A stretch of 64,000 bases of DNA from Chlorella sorokiniana. Lineage: Eukaryota; Chlorophyta; Trebouxiophyceae; Chlorellales; Chlorellaceae. Numbering within the stretch: the stretch's first letter is position 1; each line of letters begins with the position of its first letter. The notes beneath the pieces were generated by a model. It was given only the letters and a program-made list of their open reading frames with translations, made no database searches and was not told where the DNA came from. A program made the translations under genes and the position numbers. The DNA is taken from positions 372,001 through 436,000 of the forward strand of contig CP084611.1 in assembly GCA_025917655.1 (NCBI GenBank). Direction: 5' to 3'. This document shows, in pieces, positions 23,247-34,011 of the stretch.

Positions 23247-26200
23247 TCAGGGGAGCAGCAGCGCGGCCGCAGCGACCGTCGCGGCAGCTGCCACCGCCCC
23301 TACGGCGCCCCCACGGCGCGGTTTGCTGCGTGCGGCGTTTGTGGGGCTGTCGGGCGCAGCCTGGTTGGTCGCCTGCACGCCCGCATCGTTGCCAGCCGCC
23401 TCCTCCTCACCCGCACGTGTGTCAGCAGGAGCGGCAGGCGTTGTTGGGGTGGGGGTGGGGGTGCTGCCGCCCTCCTGGCACGCGGTCGCAGCGCTCCTGA
23501 CCGTGGCAGCGGGCACAGCGCGCACGGGCGACAGGGTGGCTGCCTGGGTCACCTCGTAGGTTTCGACGAGGTTGTCAAAGTTGGCTGCATGTGGAACATT
23601 GGGCAGGGGTTGGGATGGTAGCGTGAGGGGGTTGTGCATGCATCAAACCTCCCTGTCCTCAGGGGTAGGAGGGTTGACAGCAAACGGCAAAGGGTAAGTG
23701 CGATACTGTTGCACTGTTGCACCCCCCCCCCAGGCCATTCCCAGCCAGAACCCCAGGAGCGCATGCAGCGTGCAGTCACAGCGGCGCCCTGGCTGCGCAA
23801 CAGGCGTCCGCAGGCCCGCTGGCCTCACTCACCCTGGCCGCAGCGCTCGAGCCACATGAGGGCGGCAGTTGTGAAGTCGCCCAGATTGGTATGGTGGGCC
23901 CACGCCACCGCAACCTCCTCCCTGCACGTGGCAGGCGGGGGACAGCAGGGCGATAGAGAAAGGGGGCGGGGGCAGCCCACGAGGCAGCGGCAGCCCAGGA
24001 ATCGGGCGCAAGTGTGGATGCTGGCATGGGCTTGCAACATAGCATGGCTGCGTGGCGCCATCAGCTGAGCATCCATTTCTCACCACAGCGCAACAAGGAG
24101 CAGCGAGCAGCCTGAGCAAGACCAGCAGGTCAAGGCAGAGGATCAGCGGTGCCTGCCACTCACTGCACGTGTTCCAGCAGCAGCTTGGGGGCGACGAAGG
24201 GGTCCAAGCCGCCGCCAGCGGGCGTCACACCGTCGGAATCCGAAAAGTTGGGGTTCTCGTCCTGCTGGTTCACTTCCTCATCAGCAGCAGTGTTGGCCTC
24301 GGCAGACACTTCCTGCAGTGTTGTGGGCGGGGGGGGTGGAGGAAGGGTGTGGAGGGGTGCAATGGGCAGAAGTGGATGGCGGGCGGGGGGTGTAAAGATG
24401 TAGGTGAGAAGGGGCACGTGAATGTGGGAAGTACTGCTAATGTGCATGACTGGGAATTGGGGAATGCAGCGGCAGGCTACAGAGGAGGTGGGCCAGGCTG
24501 GCAGGCGAGGCAGAGGGCAGCGCTGGTCGCCTGGCGGCGCCAGATCTCCACAGGTTTCCTTTGCCACAGCACCTGCCGCCCACCCACCGCGGCCGTCAGC
24601 GCCGCACCTGAATCGTGAGCAGCTCCTCGCCCGCAGCACCCAGCGCCTCCTGCGCCGCCGCCAGCGTGGACCCGTTCTTCAGGGCCAGCTGCGCGTCCCG
24701 CGAGGCCTCCACCCAGCCCTCCAGCTCCTCACGCAGCAAGGCGTCCCAGGGGCCGGGCCGCCGCCTGCCTCCCAGTCGTCTGCAAGGCACCACGCAGCGT
24801 GCACAGCGCGGGTGTCAAGCGATGCGTCAACACTGAGGGAGCAGAGCCGGCCTCCCTTTGCCCGCTGCCCCAGCCGTCCCCGGCTGGCGGGTGCTGCTGC
24901 CAGGCAGCGCGCGGTACGCAGGTACAGCCTGCTCAGCCTGGCTGCCAGGGACTTGCGCCCACACAGCTCTGCATCGTCACTGTATGGCTCTGTGCTGCGC
25001 ATGCAAGCCCTGAAAAAGCAAGCACGGTACAAACTCCGCACCCGCGCGGCTTGCCGCCCTACCACCGCCAATCCCCCACCCACCCTTGAGGATGTTGTTC
25101 GCGTCCAGCACACCCAGTGACCGCAGACCTTGGTAGATGCGCTCAGACAGGGCGGTGCTGCAGGGGAGCAGCGGGGAGAGCACGGGTGTGGGTGCGAGCG
25201 TGAACGGGCGCACAGGCAAGGGGGGCGCGGGTGTGCGTTCCGGGACAGCGGGGGTTGTGACGTCCTCGACGACGGGCGTGGCGCGAGGCTGGGTGCCGCC
25301 GCGGGGGGCGAGCGTAAGCAGTCGCAAGCAGTCTGGGTGGGGCAGGGCCGCCTGTACTCCCCACATCCGCTCAGCACGGCAGCCGCACATTGCAGATCAA
25401 ACGCCCAACCGCCCACCTGATCATCGGGTCCCTGTCCGAAAAGAAGCTGGGCCCGATCGCAAACTTGCCCACCACCGCCTCCGCAGCGGGTACGCCTTGC
25501 TCCTGGCTGTACGCAATCATCGTTTTCACCCTCTGCAGAGGGTCAACAGGCGGGGCGGCGAGGCAGCAGGCAGCGCTCTCAGGTGACGGTGGGGCGCTGG
25601 GAACTTGAGCGTGGCATGGCGGCGGCACGGCTCGCAGCCCAGCACTGCGGCGCCGCCCTGCCCAGCCAGGCACGAGCAGCTGGCTCCAGCACAGACTCTG
25701 GCCGGTTGCTTGCTGGGGGCCTGCGGCACCGCTGAGCGCCGCACCTGGTCCGTGCCCTCGTCGTCAGCAAAGTGCACGTATGCTGTCGGGGGTACTGGTA
25801 CTGCTGGTTCTCGGCAGCTGCCGGGAAGACGTCCATTTCTAGGCCGATGGCCACTGTAGAGAGAGGGATGGCGAGGGGGTAGGACAAAGCCTGGCGAGGC
25901 CAAAATGCGGGGCATCAGCAAACGCAAATGGGATGCAAACATCAGGAGGAGGGGCAGAGCGGACAACGAACCTGGGATGATTCCATCGATGGCCATGATG
26001 CCCGGCAGGCGCAGCGCCAGCGAGCCCCCAGCTGCAGCGACATGGGGAACCGTACAGCAACTGTTCAGCTAACGCACATGAGATGCAGCAGGTTAAAAAG
26101 GACGTTGCCGCCAGCACAAGCACCAGCAGTCGCAACAGCAGCGGGCGCCTGAGTTTGCCCCGCCAGCAGCAAGAAGGTTTGGTCAGCGTTAACAAGGCAG

Positions 26201-27238
26201 CAGGGGCGGCAGCAATTCCACCCACAGGAGCAGCCTGTGAAGAAAAGGGGCAGGTTGGCCATGCCAGATTGGTTCAAAAGCGCTCCACAATCTCTTTGAC
26301 GGGGGCGGCATCGGTGGCCCAGCTGCGCAAAGAGGAAAGAGGGGGACCACGGCGAAGTTGGAAAGGCAGGCTGTCGAGCAGGGTAATGGGAGCTGGCTGG
26401 TGAGCATCAAGGTGGGGACACAGACGCAAGTGACGTACCGGGCAGACTGGACAGCTGGAAGGTACCTGCCCGCGGCCCACCCCCTCTAGCCCCACGCCGC
26501 GTCGCAACCCCCTTCTCAACAAGACCCGCCACTCTGCCCAGTTCGTGGCTCTTGCTGCTTATGGGAACCCCCAAACACCCAAACAAAATCATATCACCAC
26601 TCCCACAACCAACACGCACACCCGCCCCCTTGCCCAACAACCCCACCACACACTCGCACGCAGCTTCCGCAGCCCACCTCCAGCAGCGCCCCCGTGAGCC
26701 CACTGTCCTGTTGGCGCTGTTGATGGCCAGCAGGGCGTAGCCGCGGGCCAGGGCCTGGCGCGAGATGGACACCGCCTCGGGCATGCCGATGCACTGGGGG
26801 CACACCGAGGAGGGCGGCCAGAAGTCCTCGGCGTTGCGCCCGCACCGGTGCAGCATAACCAGAACGCCGACTGCATGGGGTGGTAGCAGGGGGCGTGTGA
26901 GTGGGTGGAGCGGTCCTGTGCTGGAAACATGCGCCAGCTGGCGGGATTGGGGGAAGCCGCGCGGGGGCATTCTGGCAGCGCCCAGGACGGCTTGCTCCCC
27001 ACAGCACCCAGCAACCATCCGCACACTCACTTGGCTCCCGAGGGATTTCGTAGTACCATCGCCGCTGGCCCGTGGTGCGATTGATGGGCATCATGAGCGG
27101 CAGGCCCCGGATGTTGAGGAACTCATCGGGTGACGACTGCGCCGCTGGCGAGCCGGCCTGTGCGGCAGCAAGGGCTGGCAGCAGCAGCAGCAGCGTGCAG
27201 GCTGCCGCCACGCCCAGCAGCGGGCCTCGGCAAGCCAT
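23247..27238 (-). CDS. Secretory alpha/beta-hydrolase-fold protein, paralogue A
   Basis: The ATG at 27238 opens a signal peptide (LLGVAAACTLLLLLPALAAA). The exons match paralogue B: GQRRWYYEIPREP, VLVMLHRCGRNAEDFWPPS, SWATDAAPVKEIVERFLNQS, nucleophile elbow GCSSGGSLALRLPG, IMAIDGIIP, YVHFADDEGTDQVR, GKFAIGPSFFSDRDPMI and LSERIYQGLRSLGVLDANNI. A longer C-terminal part follows (DALLREELEGWVEASRDAQL; EEVAVAWAHHTNLGDFTTAA; ANFDNLVETYEVTQAATL). A Thr/Pro-rich linker then leads to a hydrophobic tail (GAVGAVAAAATVAAAALLLP) at TGA 23247-23249. Signal peptide plus tail suggests an anchored surface or vacuolar enzyme (inferred). One base seems to be missing near 24755, just before WDALLREELEGW. The substrate is unknown; a lipid or polyester esterase is possible. 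Confidence 0.7.
26705..26861. repeat. 157-bp near-identical block shared by the hydrolase pair (copy A)
   Basis: Partner of 21854-22010; one mismatch by eye over 157 bases, including nearly all third codon positions. Confidence 0.9.
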
Positions 27239-27924
27239 GCTGGTACTATATTATGCGCTAGAGCGCGCGTAACAATTTCTGCAATACGGGGGTGGTAGGG
27301 AGTGGGTGTGCAGCGGCGGCGAAGCAGCGGTGGTCAGCCACCAAACTCGGCTCGGCAGCGGCCCGCCTTGATCGCCGCTCTAAACATCACCTGGAGGGGA
27401 CGAGGGCAGGCTGTGCGGCTGCAGGCGCTGGTGCGGGGCTGCGCAGAGAGCGTGGGACGCGGACAGGCGGTGGACGAGAACGGCGGCAGCGGGCAGTGGA
27501 ACTGAATTGATAGGTTTTAAATGTAGACTGGAGCAATGAAAGACAGTCCGACCCTCAGCGGCACACGTCTGTTGCCGGCACTGAGTTCAGGCAAGTGCAG
27601 TAGCTGCGTTCGGGTGGGTTGGGGACGGCCCCTGAGCTACGCGTTGGCACAGGAAGACTGCGTCGGGAAACTGAATGGGTACAGCGGCGAACGGGGACGC
27701 AACTTCACAGTGCAGTTCAAAGGCGGCGGGTGACGCTGTGCAGCCCATGTGCCCTCCATTCCATCAACCATGACATTTACCCTTTCCTCAACACCGCAGG
27801 ACATTGTGGCCACGCATTTGGAGCTTTAAATTGTGAGGCAGAGGCTTCCCTGTGAACAACCCTGAAGCAAACATGCCAGGTAGCGCAGGGAGCCGAAGTT
27901 CGCTCACTTACCACACGCAGGGCC
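27239..27924. promoter_or_regulatory. Divergent intergenic region
   Basis: About 690 bases between the hydrolase A start (minus) and the next gene (plus). On the minus strand an AT-rich TAATATAG lies only about 10 bases before the hydrolase start codon. That is too close to act as a TATA box unless the leader is very short or translation starts elsewhere. No other element could be named. Confidence 0.4.
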
Positions 27925-29682
27925 ATGCATGCATATGCCAACGCCTTTCAGCGCCGCCGAAACCTGGAGCCCTCGGGTGAAAGGCACTGCTGCCGGTTCG
28001 CTGCCCTGGCGCCCTCCCCGCCAGGGCGCAATCGGCAGCCGAGGCACGTAAGGCCGCCCGGGGCTTCCGACCAGACCCGTCCTACAGGCAGCGGGGGTGC
28101 TGTGCCTAATCCAAGGCACCCCCGCCTGAAGACGCGCCTGCCGCCGCCCTTTGGACTCTGCTACTCTGCGCCAGTGTTCAACCAACCAGCTTGCCTCTCC
28201 TGCACTGTAGAGGACCCTGAGAGCCCCGTGGGAGAGGATTGGGAGCTTGTGAGCTCCTCTGAGGATGGGGAGCCTGGGCTGGCTGAGGAGGCAGCCCTGT
28301 CCGCTACCTTCTTGCTGGCCGAGCCCTCGGCTGCCCCTGCGCAGCCCAGCACGCCTGGCGCGGATGCTGTGAGCCCCCTCAGCTACTCAGAGGGCTATGC
28401 GCAGCCGGCCACAGTTCCTCTGGCCGGATTTCCAGCGCCTGGCAGCCCTGAGCGCCTGCAGCTGCTGCGACTTGAAGCCGCTGTGGGCACGCCAGCTGGC
28501 GGCGCCGGCGCCCACAGCTCCAAGCCCTCCCCCACAGCTGTGGCCCCCGGGGCTGTAACTACGCCCACAGCAGACGGAGAGGCGTGCCTCGCAGCCAGGC
28601 AGCCAGGCAGCCCGGCAGTGACAGCAGCAGGTGCCACCGCCGCCTCCCGTACCAACGACGCTGGCGGCAGCGTCACTCTGCGTGCGGTGCGCTCTGACGA
28701 GCAGGAGTCACTGCATTGGGCCCTCTCTGGACTGGAGAAGAGGTGAATCGGCGTGCCTGCGCATCTGTATGTGAAACAGGGGACGCCCTGCTTCTGCAGA
28801 TGCATTGATCGGCGGAGCCAGGTGTCAGGCCCCCGCGCCCCCCCTTTCCCCGTGCGCGCGCCCCCCACCCCCACCCTCGCGCAGCTTCCTGTTGCTGCAT
28901 CACCTGGCCTGCATCCCTGCCCTGTGCTGGTACCGCAGGGCTTCGCAGCACGAGCGGGACCTGGCGCTAGCGCGGGCCCGGCTGGCGAATGCGCAGGTGG
29001 GGGCAGGTGTGGGGGTGGGGGATGCTGGCATGGGCATGCACAGCGGCCGGCAGCTTGCACCCCGCGCCAGCCATGCCACCTGGTGCGGGCCCAGCCTGGC
29101 TATAAGCTGGTTTGAAGCAGGCAGGGTTCCTGCCGCCGGGTGCCAGGGAGGGCGCTGAGCTGCCCCTGCTCACCACGGCACAGGGCGGCGTGGCGCAGGA
29201 GGCGAGGGATGCGCACCGCTTGCGCCGCCTGGCCATGGTGGCGTGTTCTGTCTGGTGAGCTGGCCAGCCTGTGAGCGATGCTGCCACTCCTGTGGATGGA
29301 GACGCTCCTGCCGGGCGCATCCGCTGCACTGGGCCGAACGGCGCAGCTGTGGCAGACGCGGGCTGCCGGTTGGGGAGGCTGCAGAGAGCTGCGGTTCTGG
29401 GGCTGTGGGTGCTGCTGCCGCGTGGCAATGCGGTGCCCGCTGGAACATGAGCATCGCAGCGGAAGGTACCTGCCCACTGGGAGCATCCCCCAACGACCCA
29501 TCCACTCATGCGCAGCTTTGTTTTCTCGATGCTGCAGCGCCTTCCTGGGCCTCAAGGCCCTGCTGGGCAGCCCCCCTGCGCTGCGGCCCAGGGCCCCCGC
29601 CGCGCGGCGCGGCGGTGCTGGGCCTTGCCCCTGGCGCGTGCGGCGCGGCTGCGGCTGCGGCAGCAGGTGGATTGCGCCTTGA
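27925..29682 (+). CDS. Unrecognised protein: acidic WELV motif, helical segment, C-terminal membrane helix
   Basis: I do not recognise this gene. Exon 1 (27925 to about 28741) encodes a basic leader and then DPESPVGEDWELVSSSEDGE, with the Trp near residue 106. W-E-L-V flanked by acidic and Ser residues fits an ATG8-interacting (LIR) motif. A Pro/Ala/Thr-rich disordered stretch follows. Exon 2 (from about 28943) continues in phase with ASQHERDLALARARLANAQ, a likely helix. Exon 3 (29184-29254) gives GGVAQEARDAHRLRRLAMVA and exon 4 (from 29538) CAFLGLKALLG. Together LAMVACSVCAFLGLKALLG is a single hydrophobic helix near the C-terminus. The terminal frame is uncertain: it stops at 29682, or runs to 29749 if the frame slips. 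The ATG at 27925 is the first long-frame start; an acceptor at about 28210 would give a shorter N-terminus. Confidence 0.45.
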
Positions 29683-30477
29683 TGCCGCCCTTGGCGAGCT
29701 GGACGGCTCTGTCGCCGTCCTTGTGGAGCCTCTGGGTCGCTCTGCATAGAGCCAATACACTCTCGGACGCCCGTGTCCTGCACCAGAGCCCGGAAGTTTC
29801 AATGGGGCGCACTACGCGCACAGCCTCATTGCCATGGATTGCACAAGCCGCCACGGCGGGCCCGTGCGGCGACGCTGCTGCCCGCCTGGCACGACGTCAT
29901 AGATACGCACCCTCCAATTTTTCGCTTAGCGCACAGCGTTCCTACAGGCGAGTAGGTTGCGCTCCGTCTTCCTTTTATGCTCTTCCGGCGGGTCCACAGC
30001 GGCTCATCCCAGCACGTTGCACCACCCATTCGCTGAGCCCCTCCCCATGTGATCAGGCACCCCACTTGTTCTTTAGTTTTATACCGCCTCTGCGTCCACG
30101 CATCTGCTCATGAACCCTTTCTCTGCCTGTATCCTGCCCTGCTGTCATGCCAGCGGAATGAACGACCCTTTTGAACATTCTCCAGGCCTCTTGCCATACC
30201 CGCCGCGTGCTCGCTGCACACTGCGCTCAGTGTACAATCTCCACAGCTCTCATGTATGATCAAATGAATTCCCTGACATTTAGATACATGTCTGCACATG
30301 TAAACGAGTCGAGCCCTGGCTCCAGCAAGGCTGGGGCGCTGTGAAGGCGGAAGCGTCCGACGCGTCGCGCGCCTGCGTGGCACCTGCCAGCTGGCATGCA
30401 CCGAGCCAAACCGTGGGGCCTTGCCCTTGCTCTTGGTCCCAAGCTCTTTTGCGATCAACAAGTTAGCACTAGACGCC
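29683..30477. other. Intergenic region
   Basis: About 790 bases with no convincing gene. It is AT-richer from 30060 to 30300, as expected for a transcript end and a promoter. Confidence 0.4.
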
Positions 30478-32884
30478 ATGCCACTCGTTCTGGCGATTCA
30501 CACGATACAGAGCGCCCCTTCGGCGACCGTGCCGTTCGCGGTGATCTTGCTACAGGATTCCATTACCAACAAGAAGGTCCCAGCCGACTTCAAGTGCCGC
30601 CAGGCGAGTACAGGCCTGCCTCGGGGTGGTTCAAGTGTGAAAGTCCCTTAACCACGCGGTCTCGCCCGTTTGTTTGCTTTGTTGCCCTGGTCAGCGCAAT
30701 GAGCGGGGCAATGGACGCTGCACTGCTCCTCGCAAGTGATCTTGACACGTTCCTCCACTGCAGCTCGTGCCTTCCTCGGGCGCCACCAGCACAAGCTTGT
30801 GGGATGTGACGGACGCGACAGCACTGCAGCAGTGGCTGGATGAGGTGCGCCGCGATGCGCTTCGCCACCGCCGCGCGACTGCCGCTGCGGGCACCCACGG
30901 CGGGCACCACCACATTCCTTCCCTTGTGCAGGCCATCAATGTGGATGTCACCCACACTGTGTACGAGGTGCAGGAGGAGTTTGCCATCGGATTGGGGGAG
31001 GTGGTGCGCACTCGGGCAGCGGAGAAGGCAAGTGCCATCACTGCCGGGCGTTGCGCCCAACGCTTGCTGTTGAGAGCATGGTGTGATGGTCGAATCCCCG
31101 TGCATCATCCTCCCAAACACTTGGGCAGTTCCGACAGCGCTGTTGCCGCTGCCTGCGAGCAGACGTGTCAAGTGACAGAGCGGCTGTCCGCCGATTGCAT
31201 GTGTCCTGTTGCCCACGACCGCTCCCCTTCCATTCATGGTCGCACTGCAGGTGACTGAAGGCACCAAGGAGGTGGCACAAAAGACGGGGCGAGCCCTGAA
31301 CGCCGCCGCATCATCCGTGGGGCAGCAGGTGCGTGCGCTGCTGCCGCACGCGCCTCAGGCCCTTTGCACGTGTGGCTCCAGCACTTCGGTGCTGCCCATT
31401 CGGCGGTGCCGCCGCCACTCCATGTGCGCACGTCTCCTGGCTGCCCCCACACCCCCCCACCACACACACACACACACACACACACACCACCACCACCACC
31501 ACCTCCCACCCACCCTCACCACATCGCACACACACTTTATATGCAGGCCATTGAGATAGATCACCGCCTGAGGCTGAGCGAGCGGGCCACGGCAGCAGGC
31601 ACCGCCATCAAGGAGAGCGCGGTGGGGCGGTCGGCGGGTGCGGCGCTGGGGCGCATCGGCTCGGCAGTGGGGGCGGGCACCAAGAAGGTACTGGAGAACG
31701 ACAAGGTGGGCCGGAGGGGGCGGGGGGCTGGTGTCAGGCTGGGGAGCAGGGCTGCACGGCGATGCAAGCAGAAGGCCGAATGGGGTCACCCCGTGCCGGC
31801 TGGGAGCTTCGGTACCGAGCGCTGGGAGCGGGTCGCCAGGTGCCGGCCTGGCGCCTGGAAACGGCGGGCGGGCCACGGCTGCCACCCGCGTAACTTCCAG
31901 GCTGTACTGCTTAAGGGAAGGGGCCGCGTAAAGCTTGCTGTGTGCGGCGCTGAGCGCTGTTGCTGCACGCCCCATGGTTGCACCCGCCCGGCGCTGCAGG
32001 TGGCAGGCTCACGGCAGCAGGTGGGCTGCCCCCTGGGCAGCTGGTGTTTGTTTTCTGGTTCTTGTTTTGTTTGGGGGCAAAGGGAGGGGAAGGAGGCGAG
32101 TAGGGCGTCAGGGATGACGGTTCTGGATGCAGGATGGGGCCAGGGGCGGATGAGTGCAGAGTTTTTGCTACACTCCTACATTGCTGTGCTTTGAGCGCAC
32201 GCCCAGGCTGCAATGGTGCACCCCAGCTACTGGACGCCCACCTGCCGAATAACTACCTTGCAGCGCCGAATCTCACCTTGCAGCCCTGCTGCATCTCATC
32301 ATCCCAGCCCACCCGCCTATGCTCCTGGCCGCCCTCAGCCGGTGGCGGCTGGACCTCCCTCCCCATTGCCACCCAGTTCCTGCCGGCTCTCCTTCCCCTC
32401 CCACCCCTCCCCCAGGTGGCCGCCGCCACCACCACTGTCAGCGGCTCCTTCAAGAAGCTGGGGGCTTCGCTGAGCGGCCTGGCGGGCGGCCGTCGCGGCT
32501 CGGGCGGCGTGGGCGACGGCGACGTCGCGGCCGAGCACACGCCCCAGTTTGTGCAGGACTCGGGGGACAGCTGGCGGCCGCCAGCCGCCGCGGCGCCCGA
32601 GCCGGCGGCGGCGACGCGCAACCCTGGTGCGGCTGCCTGCCTGGGTTCCGGAGGGGTGGGAGGGATGTTGGCCGCTTACATCGCCTGCCCCTGCATGCCT
32701 GTTTGCGTGGCCAGGCCCGCCTTTAAGAAGCGTGGGACCGCGTACGGCAAAGCCACCCCTCGCCTGCCCCTGTGCAGTCGCTCCCTCTCCAGCTCCCGCG
32801 CACGCAGCCCCTGAGCGCCCACCAGCCGCCGCCGTCTCCCCCACGTTCACGCTGGACGACGATGCGGAGGCGAGGCAGCCCTGA
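30478..32884 (+). CDS. Unrecognised helical protein, faintly like plant BPA1-type tails
   Basis: No firm family. Exon 1 (30478-30603) starts MPLVLAIHTIQSAPSATVPF and ends ADFKCRQ. Then come LWDVTDATALQQWLDE (30764-30844), INVDVTHTVYEVQEEFAIGL (30932-31027), VTEGTKEVAQKTGRALNAAA (31251-31328), a Gly/Ala-rich amphipathic stretch ATAAGTAIKESAVGRSAGAA (31547-31705), SGSFKKLGASLSGLAGG (32416-32626) and an acidic end TFTLDDDAEARQP (32778-32884, TGA). The middle recalls the amphipathic C-terminal half of plant ACD11-binding partners, but no RRM precedes it, so this is weak. Introns after 30603 and 31027 use GC donors (CAG|GCGAGT and AAG|GCAAGT). The 87-base intron at 30845-30931 has a length divisible by three and no in-frame stop, so it could be retained. 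The frame is clean throughout. Confidence 0.6.
31459..31504. repeat. (CA)n followed by (CAC)n microsatellite in an intron
   Basis: A run of CA dinucleotides passes into CAC triplets upstream of the 3' splice site at 31546. Confidence 0.9.
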
Positions 32885-34011
32885 GGGCTTGGCGGTGGGC
32901 CGCCGCTTACCGCACTTGCAGTAGCAAACCAAGATTTGGGCCCGCCTACCCGTCAATGGTGGCCCTTTTTCTCCATTGGCAGTGCTAATTCAGGTAGCCT
33001 GTAACACACTCTCTCGGCGGCATGCCTCTGCTGCAACAGAGGCCCTCAAACAAGGTAGCCTCGAAACCATCCGTCTTTGCTGGATGGATGCGGGAGAGGC
33101 CGGCGAAAAAGGCAGAAATAAAATCCAACAGGGAGAAGATTGAGGGGCGAGGCAGAACAAAATGGGGGACTGAGATTGAGATTTTTAAGGTACATTCGGA
33201 ATTGAGTTTCATCGACAACATGAAGTGTGGGAGCGGCTGTGAGGGCCTATGGAAGTGGGGCCAGCCGCCAGCAGCGTCGCCCCTCAGCTGCCCCCTGGAG
33301 GGTGTGCCCAAGAGAGCCGCAGCCGCCCGCCGCAGGGCAGCTCCCGCTCGGTGCTCGTCGTTGCCGGGAGGGGCGGCAGCGGCGGCGCCGCTGTGTCACC
33401 GGTTCCTGGGGCTCCAGCAGGCACCACCTGCGTGGCGCCAGCAGACACTCTGCCGCATTCAGCACCAGCTGTCAGCCGGGGGAGAGGTGATCGCGTGCAC
33501 CACCAGGGGCGGCCGCACAGCGGACCAAAGCGGAACACAGGCTCGGCAAACTCGTCATCAAAAGTTGTCATGAAACCAAAAGCGAGCGCAGCCCGCCGCG
33601 GCAGCTTGCCTGCAGGTGGCGGTCCAGCCCCAAGGAGGAAAGAAAGGAGGAAAGCGCGGCGGCCGCCGCCACGCGTCGGCGGCGCCCAGCACTGGCCGCT
33701 TGCCGGGGGCAGCGGCAGCGGGCTGCTGTGCCGCCGTTGCAGGCGATAAGGAGGGTGCAGCCGCGTTGCCCGGCGGGTCAGGGCTGCCGAGTTCAAGCTT
33801 AGCGGCGGCGGGCGAGTGCTGTTCCTGGGCTTTGCACTCCTGGCCAGCCGCCACGCTTGGAAGCCCCGAGGCAGCTGCAGCCGTGGCTTGCACGCTCGCG
33901 CCAGCTGCCTGCGGCTCGCGATGCGGGGAGACTGGCCTGCTGCTGCCGCCGCTGCCACCGCTCGCGGTGCTCGGTGCGCTGCTGGCGACAGCCGAAACAG
34001 AAGCAGGGGGG
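32885..34011. other. Convergent region without a supported gene; AT-richer island 33040-33240
   Basis: This 1.1-kb stretch lies between two stop codons on opposite strands. Its first part is unusually AT-rich for this window (33040-33240, many AAA/GAAAA runs). The rest is GC-rich and gives overlapping open frames on both strands (for example minus 33284-33958 and plus 33022-33573) with no recognisable motifs or matching splice sites. It probably holds two long 3' UTRs; a small unrecognised gene cannot be excluded. Confidence 0.35.
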
